A DNA stretch of 64,000 nucleotides from Grimontia celer (GTDB lineage Bacteria; Pseudomonadota; Gammaproteobacteria; Enterobacterales; Vibrionaceae), in the NCBI RefSeq assembly GCF_900055185.1, contig NZ_FIZX01000008.1, positions 1 through 64,000 of the forward strand, written 5' to 3'. The notes under the pieces were generated by a model. It did not search any database. It saw nothing but the letters and a program-made list of their open reading frames with translations, and was not told the origin of the DNA. The first letter of the stretch is position 1; each line of letters starts with the position of its first letter. A program made the translations under genes and the position numbers. This document shows positions 8,834-18,785 of this stretch, piece after piece.

Positions 8834-8852
8834 CTCAGGAGCCAGTCTTCTT
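8823..8852. terminator. bidirectional terminator recC / chemoreceptor
   Basis: A 10-bp stem AAGAAGACTG (8823-8832) pairs with CAGTCTTCTT (8843-8852) and overlaps the recC stop codon. It sits between two convergent genes. T-runs are short, so strength is uncertain. Confidence 0.7.
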
Positions 8853-8859
8853 AGTAAAC

Positions 8860-10473
8860 TCAAGCGTTGATCTTGAACTTCGACAATTGACTGCGTCCGG
8901 TGTCGCTCAGAGATTTCACCTTGTCGCTCAGTCCCAGTGTATCTTCCGACGCTTCGCGGTTGGTGTGAGAAATATCGCTGACATTGACCACACTGCGTGC
9001 AACTTCCTGCGAAGCGCTGGCTTGCTGTGAGGTGGATGCTGCCACTGCGGTGTTCATTTGCTCCAATTCATTGATCAGTTGAGATAGGGCTGTCAGCTGA
9101 GTTTGGGCAAGTCTCGCCTGCTCAAGGCTTTGTGCGGTTTTGTCTGTACCGCTGCTCATGATTTTCGCGGCGACTTGAGCGCGCTCCTGCAGCCTTTCGA
9201 TGATGGCGTTGATTTGAGTTGTCGACTCCTTAGTAGAGTGCGCTAGCTTACGTACCTCATCTGCTACCACTGCAAACCCTCGGCCTGCGCTGCCTGCACG
9301 TGCTGCTTCAATCGCGGCATTGAGCGCCAACAGGTTAGTTTGCTCAGAGATGTCGTTAATCACAGTGACCACATCGCTGATTTGGTCGCTTGATGCGGCC
9401 AGCTCGCGGATGCTTCTTTCAGCATCAATCACATCATCATTCACCTGCTCAAACTTACCCAGAGAGGCAGACAGTGATGCTTCAGCTTCAGTCACCAGCT
9501 TACGGGAGTGACGCGTACTCTCTTGTGCATTAAGTGTGCTGGATTCAACATCCTTGATAGCAGAGGACATTTCTTCCATCGCACTGGCCACTAAATCCAG
9601 CTCTTGGCTTTGGTTGCGAATACCGTCCGTTGAACGGTTCGCCAAATCAGCCATGGTTTTGCTGTCGCAATCTAGCTGAAGCAGCGTGGAATCTACGTTG
9701 GAAAGCAGGCCTTGCAATTGCTCACAAGCGGCGTTGAGATTGCGTGACATCTCACCAAGCTCGTCAGTGCTGTCGACATTGGCACGGGCTGTTAGATCAC
9801 CACTCGCGACGATGCTGAGAGCGCGTTGAATTTCACGCACTGAATTCACCAGCATGCGGGAAAGTACGGTTGCCAGCAGAACCAGAACGGCAGTCACGAA
9901 AAGGGCAAAAAGTGCTGCCTGTGATGCTTCTTTCCATACCAACGCTTCCAGATCGTCAACATAAAGACCTGTACCGATCAGCAGTCCCCAAGGCTCATAG
10001 CGTTTTACTGCACTGACTTTTTCTAACGGCTCTTTACCGCCTGGCTTTGGGAACCAGTAGCTGGTAAATCCGCCCTCGATAGGCTGCGCTACTCGCCTAA
10101 AATCTCTGAGGAGTAGTGTACCTTTACTATCTCGAAAGCTGCTGAAATCTTTACCTAGCAAGCTTTTAGCACCCGCTAGCATGGTGCCTTTTTTATCAAT
10201 GGCAAAGAAATAGCCATCAGCGCCAAAGGTGAGTGGTTGTATGGCTGCCATTGCCTTCTGACGACTGGCTTCGGAAGAATCGTTCTGATAGTGGCTGTCG
10301 ACAATTTGTGTCGCCAGCTCGATGGTTTGCATTAAGCTGGATTTTCTCTCCAACAGGAGGTCTTTGTGCAGGCTTCTCGCTTGGAAAGCTGTTAGCAGGA
10401 CAATGCTAATAACTGAGATGCATACTATAAGCAGTAGCTTATATCGCACAGATAGGTTTGCAACAAATTTCAT
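8860..10473 (-). CDS. methyl-accepting chemotaxis protein, sCache type
   Basis: A 537-residue transmembrane chemoreceptor. There is an N-terminal membrane helix (~10-28) and a periplasmic single-Cache domain (~30-185, with [18 protein letters not shown] and [15 protein letters not shown]). A second membrane helix (~188-208) precedes a HAMP linker (~210-260) and the cytoplasmic signalling domain. The conserved hairpin tip reads [20 protein letters not shown]...[13 protein letters not shown] (~375-425). Such receptors signal through CheW/CheA. The ligand is unknown; sCache domains often bind small organic acids. No C-terminal CheR-docking pentapeptide is evident. It occupies the recC-recB gap on the opposite strand. 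Confidence 0.94.
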   Translation of the reverse strand: MKFVANLSVRYKLLLIVCISVISIVLLTAFQARSLHKDLLLERKSSLMQTIELATQIVDSHYQNDSSEASRQKAMAAIQPLTFGADGYFFAIDKKGTMLAGAKSLLGKDFSSFRDSKGTLLLRDFRRVAQPIEGGFTSYWFPKPGGKEPLEKVSAVKRYEPWGLLIGTGLYVDDLEALVWKEASQAALFALFVTAVLVLLATVLSRMLVNSVREIQRALSIVASGDLTARANVDSTDELGEMSRNLNAACEQLQGLLSNVDSTLLQLDCDSKTMADLANRSTDGIRNQSQELDLVASAMEEMSSAIKDVESSTLNAQESTRHSRKLVTEAEASLSASLGKFEQVNDDVIDAERSIRELAASSDQISDVVTVINDISEQTNLLALNAAIEAARAGSAGRGFAVVADEVRKLAHSTKESTTQINAIIERLQERAQVAAKIMSSGTDKTAQSLEQARLAQTQLTALSQLINELEQMNTAVAASTSQQASASQEVARSVVNVSDISHTNREASEDTLGLSDKVKSLSDTGRSQLSKFKINA

Positions 10474-10917
10474 ACTCAGTATATCCGTGTGTTTAGATGT
10501 CCGTAACGAAAATGAAACACGAAGGGTTACTTAATTGGAGCAAAGTATCAATAGAACGATTCGTAATGAGAATTGTTTTTGATTGATCTGCTTCGCAGAC
10601 TTATTTTTCATTACACAAGATGTCTAGCTTTTGGATCATGCCTGTAAAGGAAGTCGATAAATTCAGCTTTTGAAGACTAATTACAAAATGTCACGGTATT
10701 AATATCTCTACACAAACTGGGTGTTTAGGGCTCAGCTCTCCTGCCTGCCGAGAGAGCTTCAGTTTCCGCATTCATCCATTCGCTTTTACGGAAATGGAAT
10801 GGCTGTTTATGGTGAAATTGGCCTCGAATTGAACAGCACAATGACCTCTGAAAGCGAGCATTTTCAGGTGGTTTGGGTATAAACTAGGGACATTATTCCC
10901 CATTGAGCCAACAGTGC
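10474..10917. other. intergenic region, chemoreceptor to recB
   Basis: 444 bp without a credible gene. It must hold the promoters of both divergent genes. I see a small TCTGC-TTC-GCAGA hairpin near 10590 followed by CTTATTTTT, and a TATAAA at 10878-10883 upstream of recB without a convincing -35. Nothing else stands out. Confidence 0.5.
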
Positions 10918-13900
10918 ATGCCAACCCAACTTCTTGACCCCATGTCATTTCCTCTACACGGACAGAGACTGATTGAAGCGTCTGCCGGTACGGGGAAAAC
11001 CTTCACCATTGCGGGTTTGTATTTGCGGCTGCTGTTGGGACACGGCAACGAAGATACTGCGCATGCTTCGCCGTTGAGTGTCGACAAGATTCTGGTGGTG
11101 ACTTTTACCGAAGCAGCCACTCAGGAGCTTCGTGATCGTATTCGCGCGCGTATCCATGATGCGCGTCTGGCATTTAGTCGAGGGCACAGTGATGACCCCG
11201 TAATTAGGCCATTGCTGGATGAGGTGCAGGACTACTCATATGCTGAGCGTTTGCTCCTGCAAGCTGAACGCCAGATGGATGAAGCGGCTATCTATACCAT
11301 CCACGGTTTCTGTCAGCGCATGCTCACCCAAAATGCCTTCGAGTCTGGCAGCCTGTTTACCAATGAGTTTATTACTGACGAAAGCGTTTTACGTGAACGC
11401 GCGGTGTCGGATTACTGGCGACGCCAGTTCTATCCACTGCCCAAATCGCTTGCGGGTGTCGTGCGGGGTTATTGGGAAGCGCCACAGTCACTGCTGAAAG
11501 ACATTAGCACTTACCTCTCTGGACCGCTGGTCACCATCAAAGCGCCGGATATGCCGGAAAACCTCGAAGATTTGCATCAGGAGAATCTGGCCAAAATAGA
11601 AGAGGTGAAAAGACTGTGGCGAGAGGCTGCCGCTGATCTTGAAGCTTTGATATCAGGATCAGGCGTTGATAAACGCAGCTACAGTAAAAAATCGCTGCCA
11701 AACTGGCTTTCTGAAGTCACGGAATGGGCATCCCGTTCAACAACCAGCTATGAATTGCCGAAAAATCTTGAGCGCTTTTCGGCATCGATGCTGGCAGAAA
11801 AAACCAAGAAAGGAGAAGTGCCGACGCATCCGGTATTTGAGGCGATTGATAAGCTGGTAGCTAACCCCCCAACGTTGAAAGATGCGCTGACGGCGAATGC
11901 TATTCGTCAGGTGAGAGTTTTACTGGCTCAGGAAAAAAGACGTTTTGGCTGGCTGTCATTCGATGATTTGCTGTCACAGCTTTCATCGGCGCTGGAAAGT
12001 GACAGAGAAGGTATTCTGGCTGAGCGCATCCGCACATTGTATCCGGTCGCCATGATTGACGAATTCCAGGATACTGACCCTCAGCAATATCAAATATTCA
12101 GCGATATTTACGCCGAGCAGCCTGAATGTGGCCTCTTTATGATTGGGGATCCTAAGCAGGCGATTTACGCTTTCCGCGGCGCAGATATTTTCACTTATAT
12201 CCACGCGCGCCGTCAGGTCGCCGACCATTACAACCTAGGCACTAACTGGCGTTCGACAGCAGGCGTGGTAGAAGCGGTCAATCACGTATTCAAAAATGCG
12301 GAATCGCCATTTATCTACAACGATGACATTCCTTTCACGGCAGTTGCTCACTCACCGGGCGCTGAGAATCGCTATTGGGAGGTCAATGGCAATAAACAAG
12401 CCTCGATGACCCTTTGGCTGGATGAAACGTCAGAGCTGGTAGCGAAAGCCGATTACGAAAAGGAAATGGCACATGCTACGGCTAGCAGTATCCGCGAAGT
12501 GCTGACCAAAGCGCAGGAAGGTAGCGCGTATTTCTGCAAAGGCGACAAACGTAAGCCTATTCAGGCGGGAAACATCGCAGTGCTGGTAAGAACCGGTAGC
12601 GAGGCTGCCAAAGTGAAGATTGCACTGGCAAGGCAGGGCATTGCGTCTGTCTATCTCTCGAATCGCGACAGCGTGTTTTCGAGCCATCTTGCAGCGGATG
12701 TTCAAAGGCTACTTGCTGCGGTACTCACTCCTGATAGTGAGCGAACACTTCGCGCCGCGCTGGCAAGTGGCCTATTTGCGCTGACGGCGAGTGAAATCGA
12801 CACCTTGAATCATGACGAAAAAGCCTGGGAAAGAGCGGTCATGGAGTTTTCTACCTACCAAACGGTTTGGTTTAGCCGAGGCGTGATGCCTATGCTCCGT
12901 CAGGTGATGCAACGCCGTGGTATCGCGGAGCGCTTGCTTTGTGAAGACAATGGTGAGCGGGCACTTACCGACTTGATGCATCTTGGCGAACTTTTGCAGC
13001 AGGCAAGTCAGACATTGGATAGCCATCATGCCCTTATCCGCTGGCTGGCTGACCATATCGACAACCCTAATGGCAACAGTGAAGAGCAGCAGGTGCGTTT
13101 GGAGTCTGAGCGTGACCTGGTGCAAATCGTCACCATCCACAAATCCAAGGGTCTGGAATACGATCTGGTTTACTTGCCGTTCGCCTGCAATTTTCGCCCA
13201 TCAGACAGACCTTTTTTCCATGATGAAGACCACACGCCCGTACTGTCATTGACTGAGCCTGACTTTGCTATTGAACAGGCAGATAAAGAGCGTTTGGCCG
13301 AAGATCTTCGACTCGTTTATGTTGCTTTGACCCGTGCCGTCTACGGCTGCTTTATTGGTCTTGCACCGCTCAAAGACGGCAGAAAATCCTCGGGAGATAC
13401 CGGGCTTCATAAATCAGCATTGGGTTACCTGATTCAAAAAGGTGAAGCGGCAGATGCTGCGGGATTGATGGCCGCGGTTGATTCGCTGCTGGCCGGTTGT
13501 GATGATATTGAGAGAACCGAACCACCAAAAGTAGTGGACGGAAAACTGGAGCCAGAGTTGGCTGATAATGAAGCCATTGAAGCGCGCACTTTCGAAGGGC
13601 GTATCCGCCGTGATTGGCGTCTGACCAGCTATTCCGGCTTGGTGAAGCAAGGCCACAGCAGTGCGCTCCCAGATTTACCTGCTTTTGATATTGATGCTGC
13701 AGAAGAGCAGAACGAAGAAAATGAGACGGAGACCGACAGCGCGCCGACCATATTCCAGTTTCCGAAAGGTGCTCGTCCGGGGACTTTCCTGCACACCTTG
13801 TTTGAGAACGTCGAGTTTGGGCAATACATGTTCAGCGAGGAAGTGGCCGAAATGATCCGCCATCACCTGCTGCTCGAAAACTACGACGAAACCTGGATAC

Positions 13901-14499
13901 CTGTATTGCAGAAACTGCTGTCTGATGTCGTCTCTCAACCGCTTAATGACGAAGGATTGATGCTGTCTGAGGTCGATGAACCCGCAAGATTGACCGAGAT
14001 GGAATTCGTGATGCCGGTGGAAAGACTTGATAGTGGCCGTGTGAACCGGTTAATTGCCGAACACGATCCTCTTTCAGCGCAGGCTGGTGAGCTGCACTTT
14101 GATACCGCCAGTGGCATGCTGAAAGGCTTTATCGATTTAGTGTTCTGCTGGCAGGGACGTTATTACGTATTGGACTGGAAGTCGAACTATCTTGGCGATT
14201 CGCCAGCAGATTACACCGAGGAGGCTCTGGCCGAAGCTATGGCGGATCACCGCTATGATTTCCAATATCAGATTTACTCACTCGCCCTGCATCGTTTCCT
14301 GCGCCAGCGCTTGCCGGATTACTCGCCTGAACACCATCTTGGTGGTGTTTTCTATCTCTTTGTTCGTGGTATTGAAGCGGGTACTCGTCATGGCATTTTT
14401 TATACTTCACCTTCTCTTGAACTTCTCGATGGCCTTGATGCCATTTTTTCCGGCGAAGGACAGCTTTCTGATGGAGAGAGCCTAAATGGCGATAAGTGA
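10918..14499 (+). CDS. recB: exodeoxyribonuclease V subunit RecB
   Basis: RecB is the 3'-5' helicase and nuclease subunit of RecBCD. The 1193-residue protein has the UvrD-type Walker A motif ASAGTGKT at ~residues 20-28. Further helicase motifs include IDEFQDTDPQQY, GDPKQAIYAFRGAD and VTIHKSKGLEYDLVYLP. The C-terminal nuclease domain has GTFLHTLFE, GFIDLVF and VLDWKSN (~1085), the last holding the catalytic Asp and Lys. ATG 10918 (MPTQLLDPMSFPLHGQ) is chosen by alignment with E. coli (LDPLRLPLQGE); an upstream in-frame TTG at 10903 is less likely. recD overlaps its 3' end by 14 bp, so they are co-translated. Confidence 0.97.
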   Translation: MPTQLLDPMSFPLHGQRLIEASAGTGKTFTIAGLYLRLLLGHGNEDTAHASPLSVDKILVVTFTEAATQELRDRIRARIHDARLAFSRGHSDDPVIRPLLDEVQDYSYAERLLLQAERQMDEAAIYTIHGFCQRMLTQNAFESGSLFTNEFITDESVLRERAVSDYWRRQFYPLPKSLAGVVRGYWEAPQSLLKDISTYLSGPLVTIKAPDMPENLEDLHQENLAKIEEVKRLWREAAADLEALISGSGVDKRSYSKKSLPNWLSEVTEWASRSTTSYELPKNLERFSASMLAEKTKKGEVPTHPVFEAIDKLVANPPTLKDALTANAIRQVRVLLAQEKRRFGWLSFDDLLSQLSSALESDREGILAERIRTLYPVAMIDEFQDTDPQQYQIFSDIYAEQPECGLFMIGDPKQAIYAFRGADIFTYIHARRQVADHYNLGTNWRSTAGVVEAVNHVFKNAESPFIYNDDIPFTAVAHSPGAENRYWEVNGNKQASMTLWLDETSELVAKADYEKEMAHATASSIREVLTKAQEGSAYFCKGDKRKPIQAGNIAVLVRTGSEAAKVKIALARQGIASVYLSNRDSVFSSHLAADVQRLLAAVLTPDSERTLRAALASGLFALTASEIDTLNHDEKAWERAVMEFSTYQTVWFSRGVMPMLRQVMQRRGIAERLLCEDNGERALTDLMHLGELLQQASQTLDSHHALIRWLADHIDNPNGNSEEQQVRLESERDLVQIVTIHKSKGLEYDLVYLPFACNFRPSDRPFFHDEDHTPVLSLTEPDFAIEQADKERLAEDLRLVYVALTRAVYGCFIGLAPLKDGRKSSGDTGLHKSALGYLIQKGEAADAAGLMAAVDSLLAGCDDIERTEPPKVVDGKLEPELADNEAIEARTFEGRIRRDWRLTSYSGLVKQGHSSALPDLPAFDIDAAEEQNEENETETDSAPTIFQFPKGARPGTFLHTLFENVEFGQYMFSEEVAEMIRHHLLLENYDETWIPVLQKLLSDVVSQPLNDEGLMLSEVDEPARLTEMEFVMPVERLDSGRVNRLIAEHDPLSAQAGELHFDTASGMLKGFIDLVFCWQGRYYVLDWKSNYLGDSPADYTEEALAEAMADHRYDFQYQIYSLALHRFLRQRLPDYSPEHHLGGVFYLFVRGIEAGTRHGIFYTSPSLELLDGLDAIFSGEGQLSDGESLNGDK

Positions 14500-16483
14500 A
14501 AAACTCAACGCGCTGTATAAGCGTAAAGCCATCAGAGCCATCGACCGTCAGTTTTCCCAGTTTATCGGTGAACAACTCGGCGACGTTGAATCACCCATGG
14601 TGGGATGGGCTGCTTTAGTCAGCTTTGAGCTGGGTAAAGGTAATGTATGTATTGATTTGTCGGCTTTAGACAGCGCAAGGCTCTTTGACTTGACGCCCTC
14701 GGAATCGGCAGAACTTGCGATATTGATGACGCCTGAAAATGCACTGGCTCTGGTTTCCACATCTCCAGTTGTCGGCGATGGCAGTGTACCGACGCCAATG
14801 GTGTTGAGTGGCACCCGCCTTTATCTTCATCGCTATTGGGTCGCGGAGCGTTTGGTAACTAATGAAATTACAGCACGAGCGACAGAGCTGCCGTTGCCGA
14901 TGACACTGCGCGGCGTGCTGGACGATCTTTTTCTACCGGATATGGCTTTGCTTCGTCAGTTCTATAGCACATGGGAAGACAGCGAAAAAGCTGAGAAACT
15001 GGCCGACTTTTTCGATATCACTGACCTGACTCAGGTCGATGTAGACGCGCTGAAAACGGCGTTAGATGCACAAGCTACGGATGCTCAAGTGCTGAGTCTA
15101 GTGCCAGACTCTGCACGATTGAACTGGCAGAAAGTCGCGGCAGCCGTGGCGCTTAGTTATCGCTTTGCTGTGATCTCTGGTGGCCCGGGAACTGGAAAAA
15201 CTACTACGGTAGCAAAGCTTCTAGCGGCGATTGTTAGCAGTAGCGACAATCCAAATGGCCCTGAAATTAAGCTGGTGGCACCGACAGGTAAAGCAGCCAA
15301 CCGCTTGACTGAATCCATCGGAAAAGCCGTTGCGGCATTGCCAGTAAGCAATAATGTGCTAGATAAAATCCCAACCCAGGCATCGACGATTCACCGACTG
15401 TTAGGCGCTATTCCAAACCGTGTTGAGTTTCGACATCATGCCGGGAACCGTCTTCACCTTGATGTGCTCGTGGTTGATGAAGCGTCAATGGTCGATTTGC
15501 CTATGATGGCCCGAATGCTTTCGGCATTGCCTGAGCATGCCAGAGTGATTCTTTTGGGAGATCGTGATCAGTTGGCTTCTGTGGAAGCTGGCGCAGTATT
15601 GGGCGATATCTGCCTTGATGCAGGAAGTGGTTTTAGCGCTGAGCGAGTAAAAACGCTGACTTCGTTGACAGGTTTCAATTTACCGCAGGAAGTCTCCCTG
15701 CCCGCCGTGTCGGATGGTGTTTGTTTACTGCGTAAGAGCTACCGATTCCATGCCAAATCTGGAGTTGGGCAACTTGCTTACGCGATTAACGCTGGTGAGC
15801 CACGTTGGGTAGATAGAGTCTTGCAGCAAGGCTTCGGTGATATCGCTCTTCACGATCTTGATGGTGACGTGTATGGCGAAGCTATCGCAATGACGGTCAA
15901 TGGGTATCGAAGCTACCTCGCAGCGTTATCAGAGGGAGCAGATAATCGAACCTTGCTCAGACATTTCTCTGATATCCGTCTGCTGTGTGCGCTGTCTGAT
16001 GGCCCGTTTGGGGTCAAAGGTTTGAACACGGCAATTGAAAAAGCACTGACCAAAACGGGTTTGATCGCACCAGGGGAAGAGATTTTTTATCCCGGAAGAC
16101 CCATTATGGTGACGCAGAATGACCATGGTCTGGGTTTGTACAACGGTGATATCGGCATTGTGGTGAAGCAGGAAGAAGGACTTCGCGTGGTGTTTGAAAT
16201 GGCGGACGGTTCAGTAAAAGCCTTTCTGCCAAGCCGTCTTCCCGAGCATCAAACTGCCTACGCAATGACGATTCACAAATCTCAGGGGTCTGAATTCAGT
16301 CATACTATTTTGGTGTTACCACCAACGCCAACACCTGTGATGACAAGGGAACTGGTTTATACGGGCGTGACACGCGCAAAAGACAGGTTGGATGTTTATG
16401 CCACCCGCACTAGTTTGGCGCGGGCGGTGAAGCGTAAAACGCAGCGATTTAGCGGCTTGGCAGACGCATTACGCGTCCGTTAA
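14486..16483 (+). CDS. recD: exodeoxyribonuclease V subunit RecD
   Basis: RecD is the fast 5'-3' helicase of RecBCD. The 665-residue protein, longer than the 608 of E. coli, has Walker A GGPGTGKT at ~231-238, Walker [26 protein letters not shown] and a C-terminal [21 protein letters not shown] with [10 protein letters not shown]. It overlaps recB by 14 bp. Its 3' end also overlaps the convergent argA gene by 35 bp, with no terminator between them. Confidence 0.96.
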   Translation: MAISEKLNALYKRKAIRAIDRQFSQFIGEQLGDVESPMVGWAALVSFELGKGNVCIDLSALDSARLFDLTPSESAELAILMTPENALALVSTSPVVGDGSVPTPMVLSGTRLYLHRYWVAERLVTNEITARATELPLPMTLRGVLDDLFLPDMALLRQFYSTWEDSEKAEKLADFFDITDLTQVDVDALKTALDAQATDAQVLSLVPDSARLNWQKVAAAVALSYRFAVISGGPGTGKTTTVAKLLAAIVSSSDNPNGPEIKLVAPTGKAANRLTESIGKAVAALPVSNNVLDKIPTQASTIHRLLGAIPNRVEFRHHAGNRLHLDVLVVDEASMVDLPMMARMLSALPEHARVILLGDRDQLASVEAGAVLGDICLDAGSGFSAERVKTLTSLTGFNLPQEVSLPAVSDGVCLLRKSYRFHAKSGVGQLAYAINAGEPRWVDRVLQQGFGDIALHDLDGDVYGEAIAMTVNGYRSYLAALSEGADNRTLLRHFSDIRLLCALSDGPFGVKGLNTAIEKALTKTGLIAPGEEIFYPGRPIMVTQNDHGLGLYNGDIGIVVKQEEGLRVVFEMADGSVKAFLPSRLPEHQTAYAMTIHKSQGSEFSHTILVLPPTPTPVMTRELVYTGVTRAKDRLDVYATRTSLARAVKRKTQRFSGLADALRVR

Positions 16484-17807
16484 GCGCCAAAGTCAGTACC
16501 TTAGAACGGCGCTGCAGGTTGTAGAGCTCTTGCTTGGCATCCGGCAGCGCAGTGACATCAGCCTCAACAAAACCATGCTCGCGGAACCAGTGGATACTGC
16601 GGGTCGTTAGCACGAATATCGTTTTTATCCCTGATTGCGAAGCTTGTTGCTGGATGTATTGCAGCAGGTTGGTGCCACGGTCACTGTCACGATATTCAGG
16701 ATGAACTGCGACACAGGCCATTTCTGCTGTTTGTGATTCAGGGTAAGGGTAAAGTGCTGCACAGCCTATGATCCGTTCATCGCGATCGATCACAGTAAAG
16801 CGGGGTATTTCCTGTTCAAGTTGCTCCCGTGAGCGTCTCACCAGAATACCTTGCTCTTCCAAAGGGCGGATAAGCTCCAGGATGCCGCCGATATCATCAA
16901 TGGTTGCCTGACGAATACGTTCGGCGCTTTCGGTAACAATCTGGGTACCGATACCTTCAACTGAGAAGAGTTCCTGAATCAAAGAACCATCAACTTTATA
17001 GCTGAGAAGGTGACTTCTTGGTACTCCAGAGCGGCATGCCGCGACTGCACCACGTAGGAACCTGACTGTGCCGGAGTTTTCATCACCCGCGGTCGCGCGC
17101 TGACGCAGAATTTCTTCAGCCTGATGAGGGAAAAGTTCTGAGAGTACATTGCCATTAGGACCAATCACACCTTGCAGCGAACAAAAGCCGATGAGCTTGT
17201 CTGCATTAAGGCGAATCGCCAACTGTGTGGCAACTTCTTCAGAGGTCAGGTTGAAACATTCCCCGGTGACGGAGCTGGCAACAGGGCCCAAAAGAACGAT
17301 CGAGTGTTGATCGAGCTGGCGGTGAATGCCTTCGATATCGATCCGGCGGATCCGCCCGCTATGGCAGTAATCTATACCCTCATCTACGCCAAGTGGTTGT
17401 GCAATCACAAAGTTCCCGCTGACGACGTTGATCTGGGCGCCTGCCATTGGGGTGTTGTTCAGGCTCATGGAAAGGCGGGCAGTAATATCGAGTTGAAGCT
17501 GACCGGCAGCCTGCTTTACCACTTCGAGTGCAGCTGAATCTGTTACCCGAACACCTTTATGATAAGGCGTCTCAACCCCTTGCTTCGCAAGGTTTTGGCT
17601 GATTTGCGGGCGGGCACCATAGACTAAAACCAGTCGTAAGCCTAGGCTGTTGAGAAGTGCTATATCATTGACAATATTGCCAAAATTGGAATCAGCAATG
17701 GCTTCGCCACCCAGCATGATGACGATGGTTTTGTTTTGGTGCGCGTTCACATAGGGCGCAGATTGCCTAAATCCGTTTACGAGTGCTGTACTGCGAAGTT
17801 TCAACAC
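16449..17807 (-). CDS. argA: N-acetylglutamate synthase ArgA
   Basis: ArgA acetylates glutamate with acetyl-CoA, the first step of arginine synthesis. The 452-residue protein has an N-terminal amino-acid-kinase-like domain (~20-280) that binds the arginine feedback inhibitor in this family. A C-terminal GNAT domain (~300-440) follows, with [20 protein letters not shown] and [13 protein letters not shown]. The GTG start at 17807 has GGAG eight bases upstream. The C-terminus runs ~10 residues past the usual [10 protein letters not shown] ending, into the end of recD. Tandem ARG boxes just upstream indicate ArgR repression. Confidence 0.95.
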   Translation of the reverse strand: MLKLRSTALVNGFRQSAPYVNAHQNKTIVIMLGGEAIADSNFGNIVNDIALLNSLGLRLVLVYGARPQISQNLAKQGVETPYHKGVRVTDSAALEVVKQAAGQLQLDITARLSMSLNNTPMAGAQINVVSGNFVIAQPLGVDEGIDYCHSGRIRRIDIEGIHRQLDQHSIVLLGPVASSVTGECFNLTSEEVATQLAIRLNADKLIGFCSLQGVIGPNGNVLSELFPHQAEEILRQRATAGDENSGTVRFLRGAVAACRSGVPRSHLLSYKVDGSLIQELFSVEGIGTQIVTESAERIRQATIDDIGGILELIRPLEEQGILVRRSREQLEQEIPRFTVIDRDERIIGCAALYPYPESQTAEMACVAVHPEYRDSDRGTNLLQYIQQQASQSGIKTIFVLTTRSIHWFREHGFVEADVTALPDAKQELYNLQRRSKVLTLALNGRVMRLPSR

Positions 17808-17821
17808 CTTACTCCATGTTT

Positions 17822-17860
17822 TTTGATTTTATATGCTGCGATAGTGACTAATTATTCTTG
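17822..17860. promoter_or_regulatory. tandem ARG boxes (ArgR operator)
   Basis: TGACTAATTATTCT (17845-17858) matches the ARG box core TGAAT-W4-ATTCA at 8 of 10 fixed positions. A second, weaker match TGATTTTATATGCT lies at 17824-17837. They are exactly 21 bp apart, the spacing of two 18-bp ARG boxes separated by 3 bp. They sit 15-53 bp upstream of argA. Confidence 0.75.
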
Positions 17861-17981
17861 GTTTGGCAAGGGGCGTGATACAGCTTCAAACAATGAATGC
17901 CTGACTTGGTCGGCAATGATGTCCTTTTTATAATAGTATTGTTAGTACTTGAGAGTTTCTCTCTGAATTGAGATTTCATTT

Positions 17982-18326
17982 GTGGGTATCGTCGGACAAT
18001 CGTTACTGCTCTTCACCGCGCTAATATCGGGGGTTATCGGCTATCTGGTAGCCAATGACATTCCTGTTTTCGCTGAGGTCGACCAAACGCTTATTTACGG
18101 AGAGTGGGTGGAACAGGGTGTGCCAACTTATGCGGCAGACCGGTTTGAAGTGCGAAAAGATGGTATCTATATCAAAGGTGCCCGCACCACCAGTTACTAT
18201 GAGTTTACCGGCAGCAAACTCATCTACACCGTCGGCAACAATACTTATCTTTACACAGTGGAAGATAAAAATACGCTCCAGAGAGAAAAGCCTTATCACT
18301 ACAGCACACCATTCACCCGACGCTGA
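17982..18326 (+). CDS. DUF2850 family protein
   Basis: A 114-residue protein starting with GTG. It has one hydrophobic N-terminal helix (~5-25, LLLFTALISGVIGYLVA), so it is probably anchored in the inner membrane with a periplasmic remainder. The motif IYGEWVEQGVPTYAADRFEVRKDGIYIKG followed by a YEFTGSKLIYTVGN beta-rich region matches my memory of the Vibrio family DUF2850. Function is unknown. It is followed by a convergent small gene after 2 bases, with no terminator visible between them. Confidence 0.72.
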   Translation: MGIVGQSLLLFTALISGVIGYLVANDIPVFAEVDQTLIYGEWVEQGVPTYAADRFEVRKDGIYIKGARTTSYYEFTGSKLIYTVGNNTYLYTVEDKNTLQREKPYHYSTPFTRR

Positions 18327-18328
18327 AA

Positions 18329-18550
18329 TCAATAGTTCGTCGGCAAAACTCTGAGGAGCTCGGTGACCGGGCACAAACCAAGAGCTACGCGGCGAATCCT
18401 ATCTGCAATGTCTTCATTCCCACCAAGGCAGCGTCGAATACTGTTATTGATCATTTCATCGCTGCTTCCATCACTGGCTAAAGTACGAATCCATTGATAT
18501 TCGATTGAGTCAGTGTCGAGTAACGTCTTTCTCCCTACTTTTAAATCCAT
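18329..18550 (-). CDS. small protein of unknown function
   Basis: A 73-residue ORF beginning MDLKVGRKTLLDTDSIEYQWIR. It is soluble and mostly helical in composition, with no signal peptide or recognised domain. A good ribosome site (AGGGAG, 8 bases before the ATG) supports it as a real gene. It is convergent with the DUF2850 gene and divergent from mltA. I do not recognise the family. Confidence 0.55.
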   Translation of the reverse strand: MDLKVGRKTLLDTDSIEYQWIRTLASDGSSDEMINNSIRRCLGGNEDIADRIRRVALGLCPVTELLRVLPTNY

Positions 18551-18785
18551 TCTAAGCTCCCTGACAATTTTGTTTAATTTTTAAGACACTTTCTTTTCAT
18601 CGGATTTAAACGAATTTCTATGACAGAAATGTGACAAAGTATTTCAAAGTTCGGCGCATATGCTTTCGATCGCATTATAAGTCTCAGTTAATGTGTGGGT
18701 TTATACGGTCAACATCGCCTTTTGATTGCAGAAAGAGCGGGGTTCTGTCACCCTCTTTTTATTGTTTTCTTACTCAGGAATACCT

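Noticed and set aside
10560-10585. Possible Fur box (AATGAGAATTGTTTT) upstream of the chemoreceptor
   Set aside because: Only one half resembles the Fur consensus; the symmetry is poor and no iron gene is nearby.
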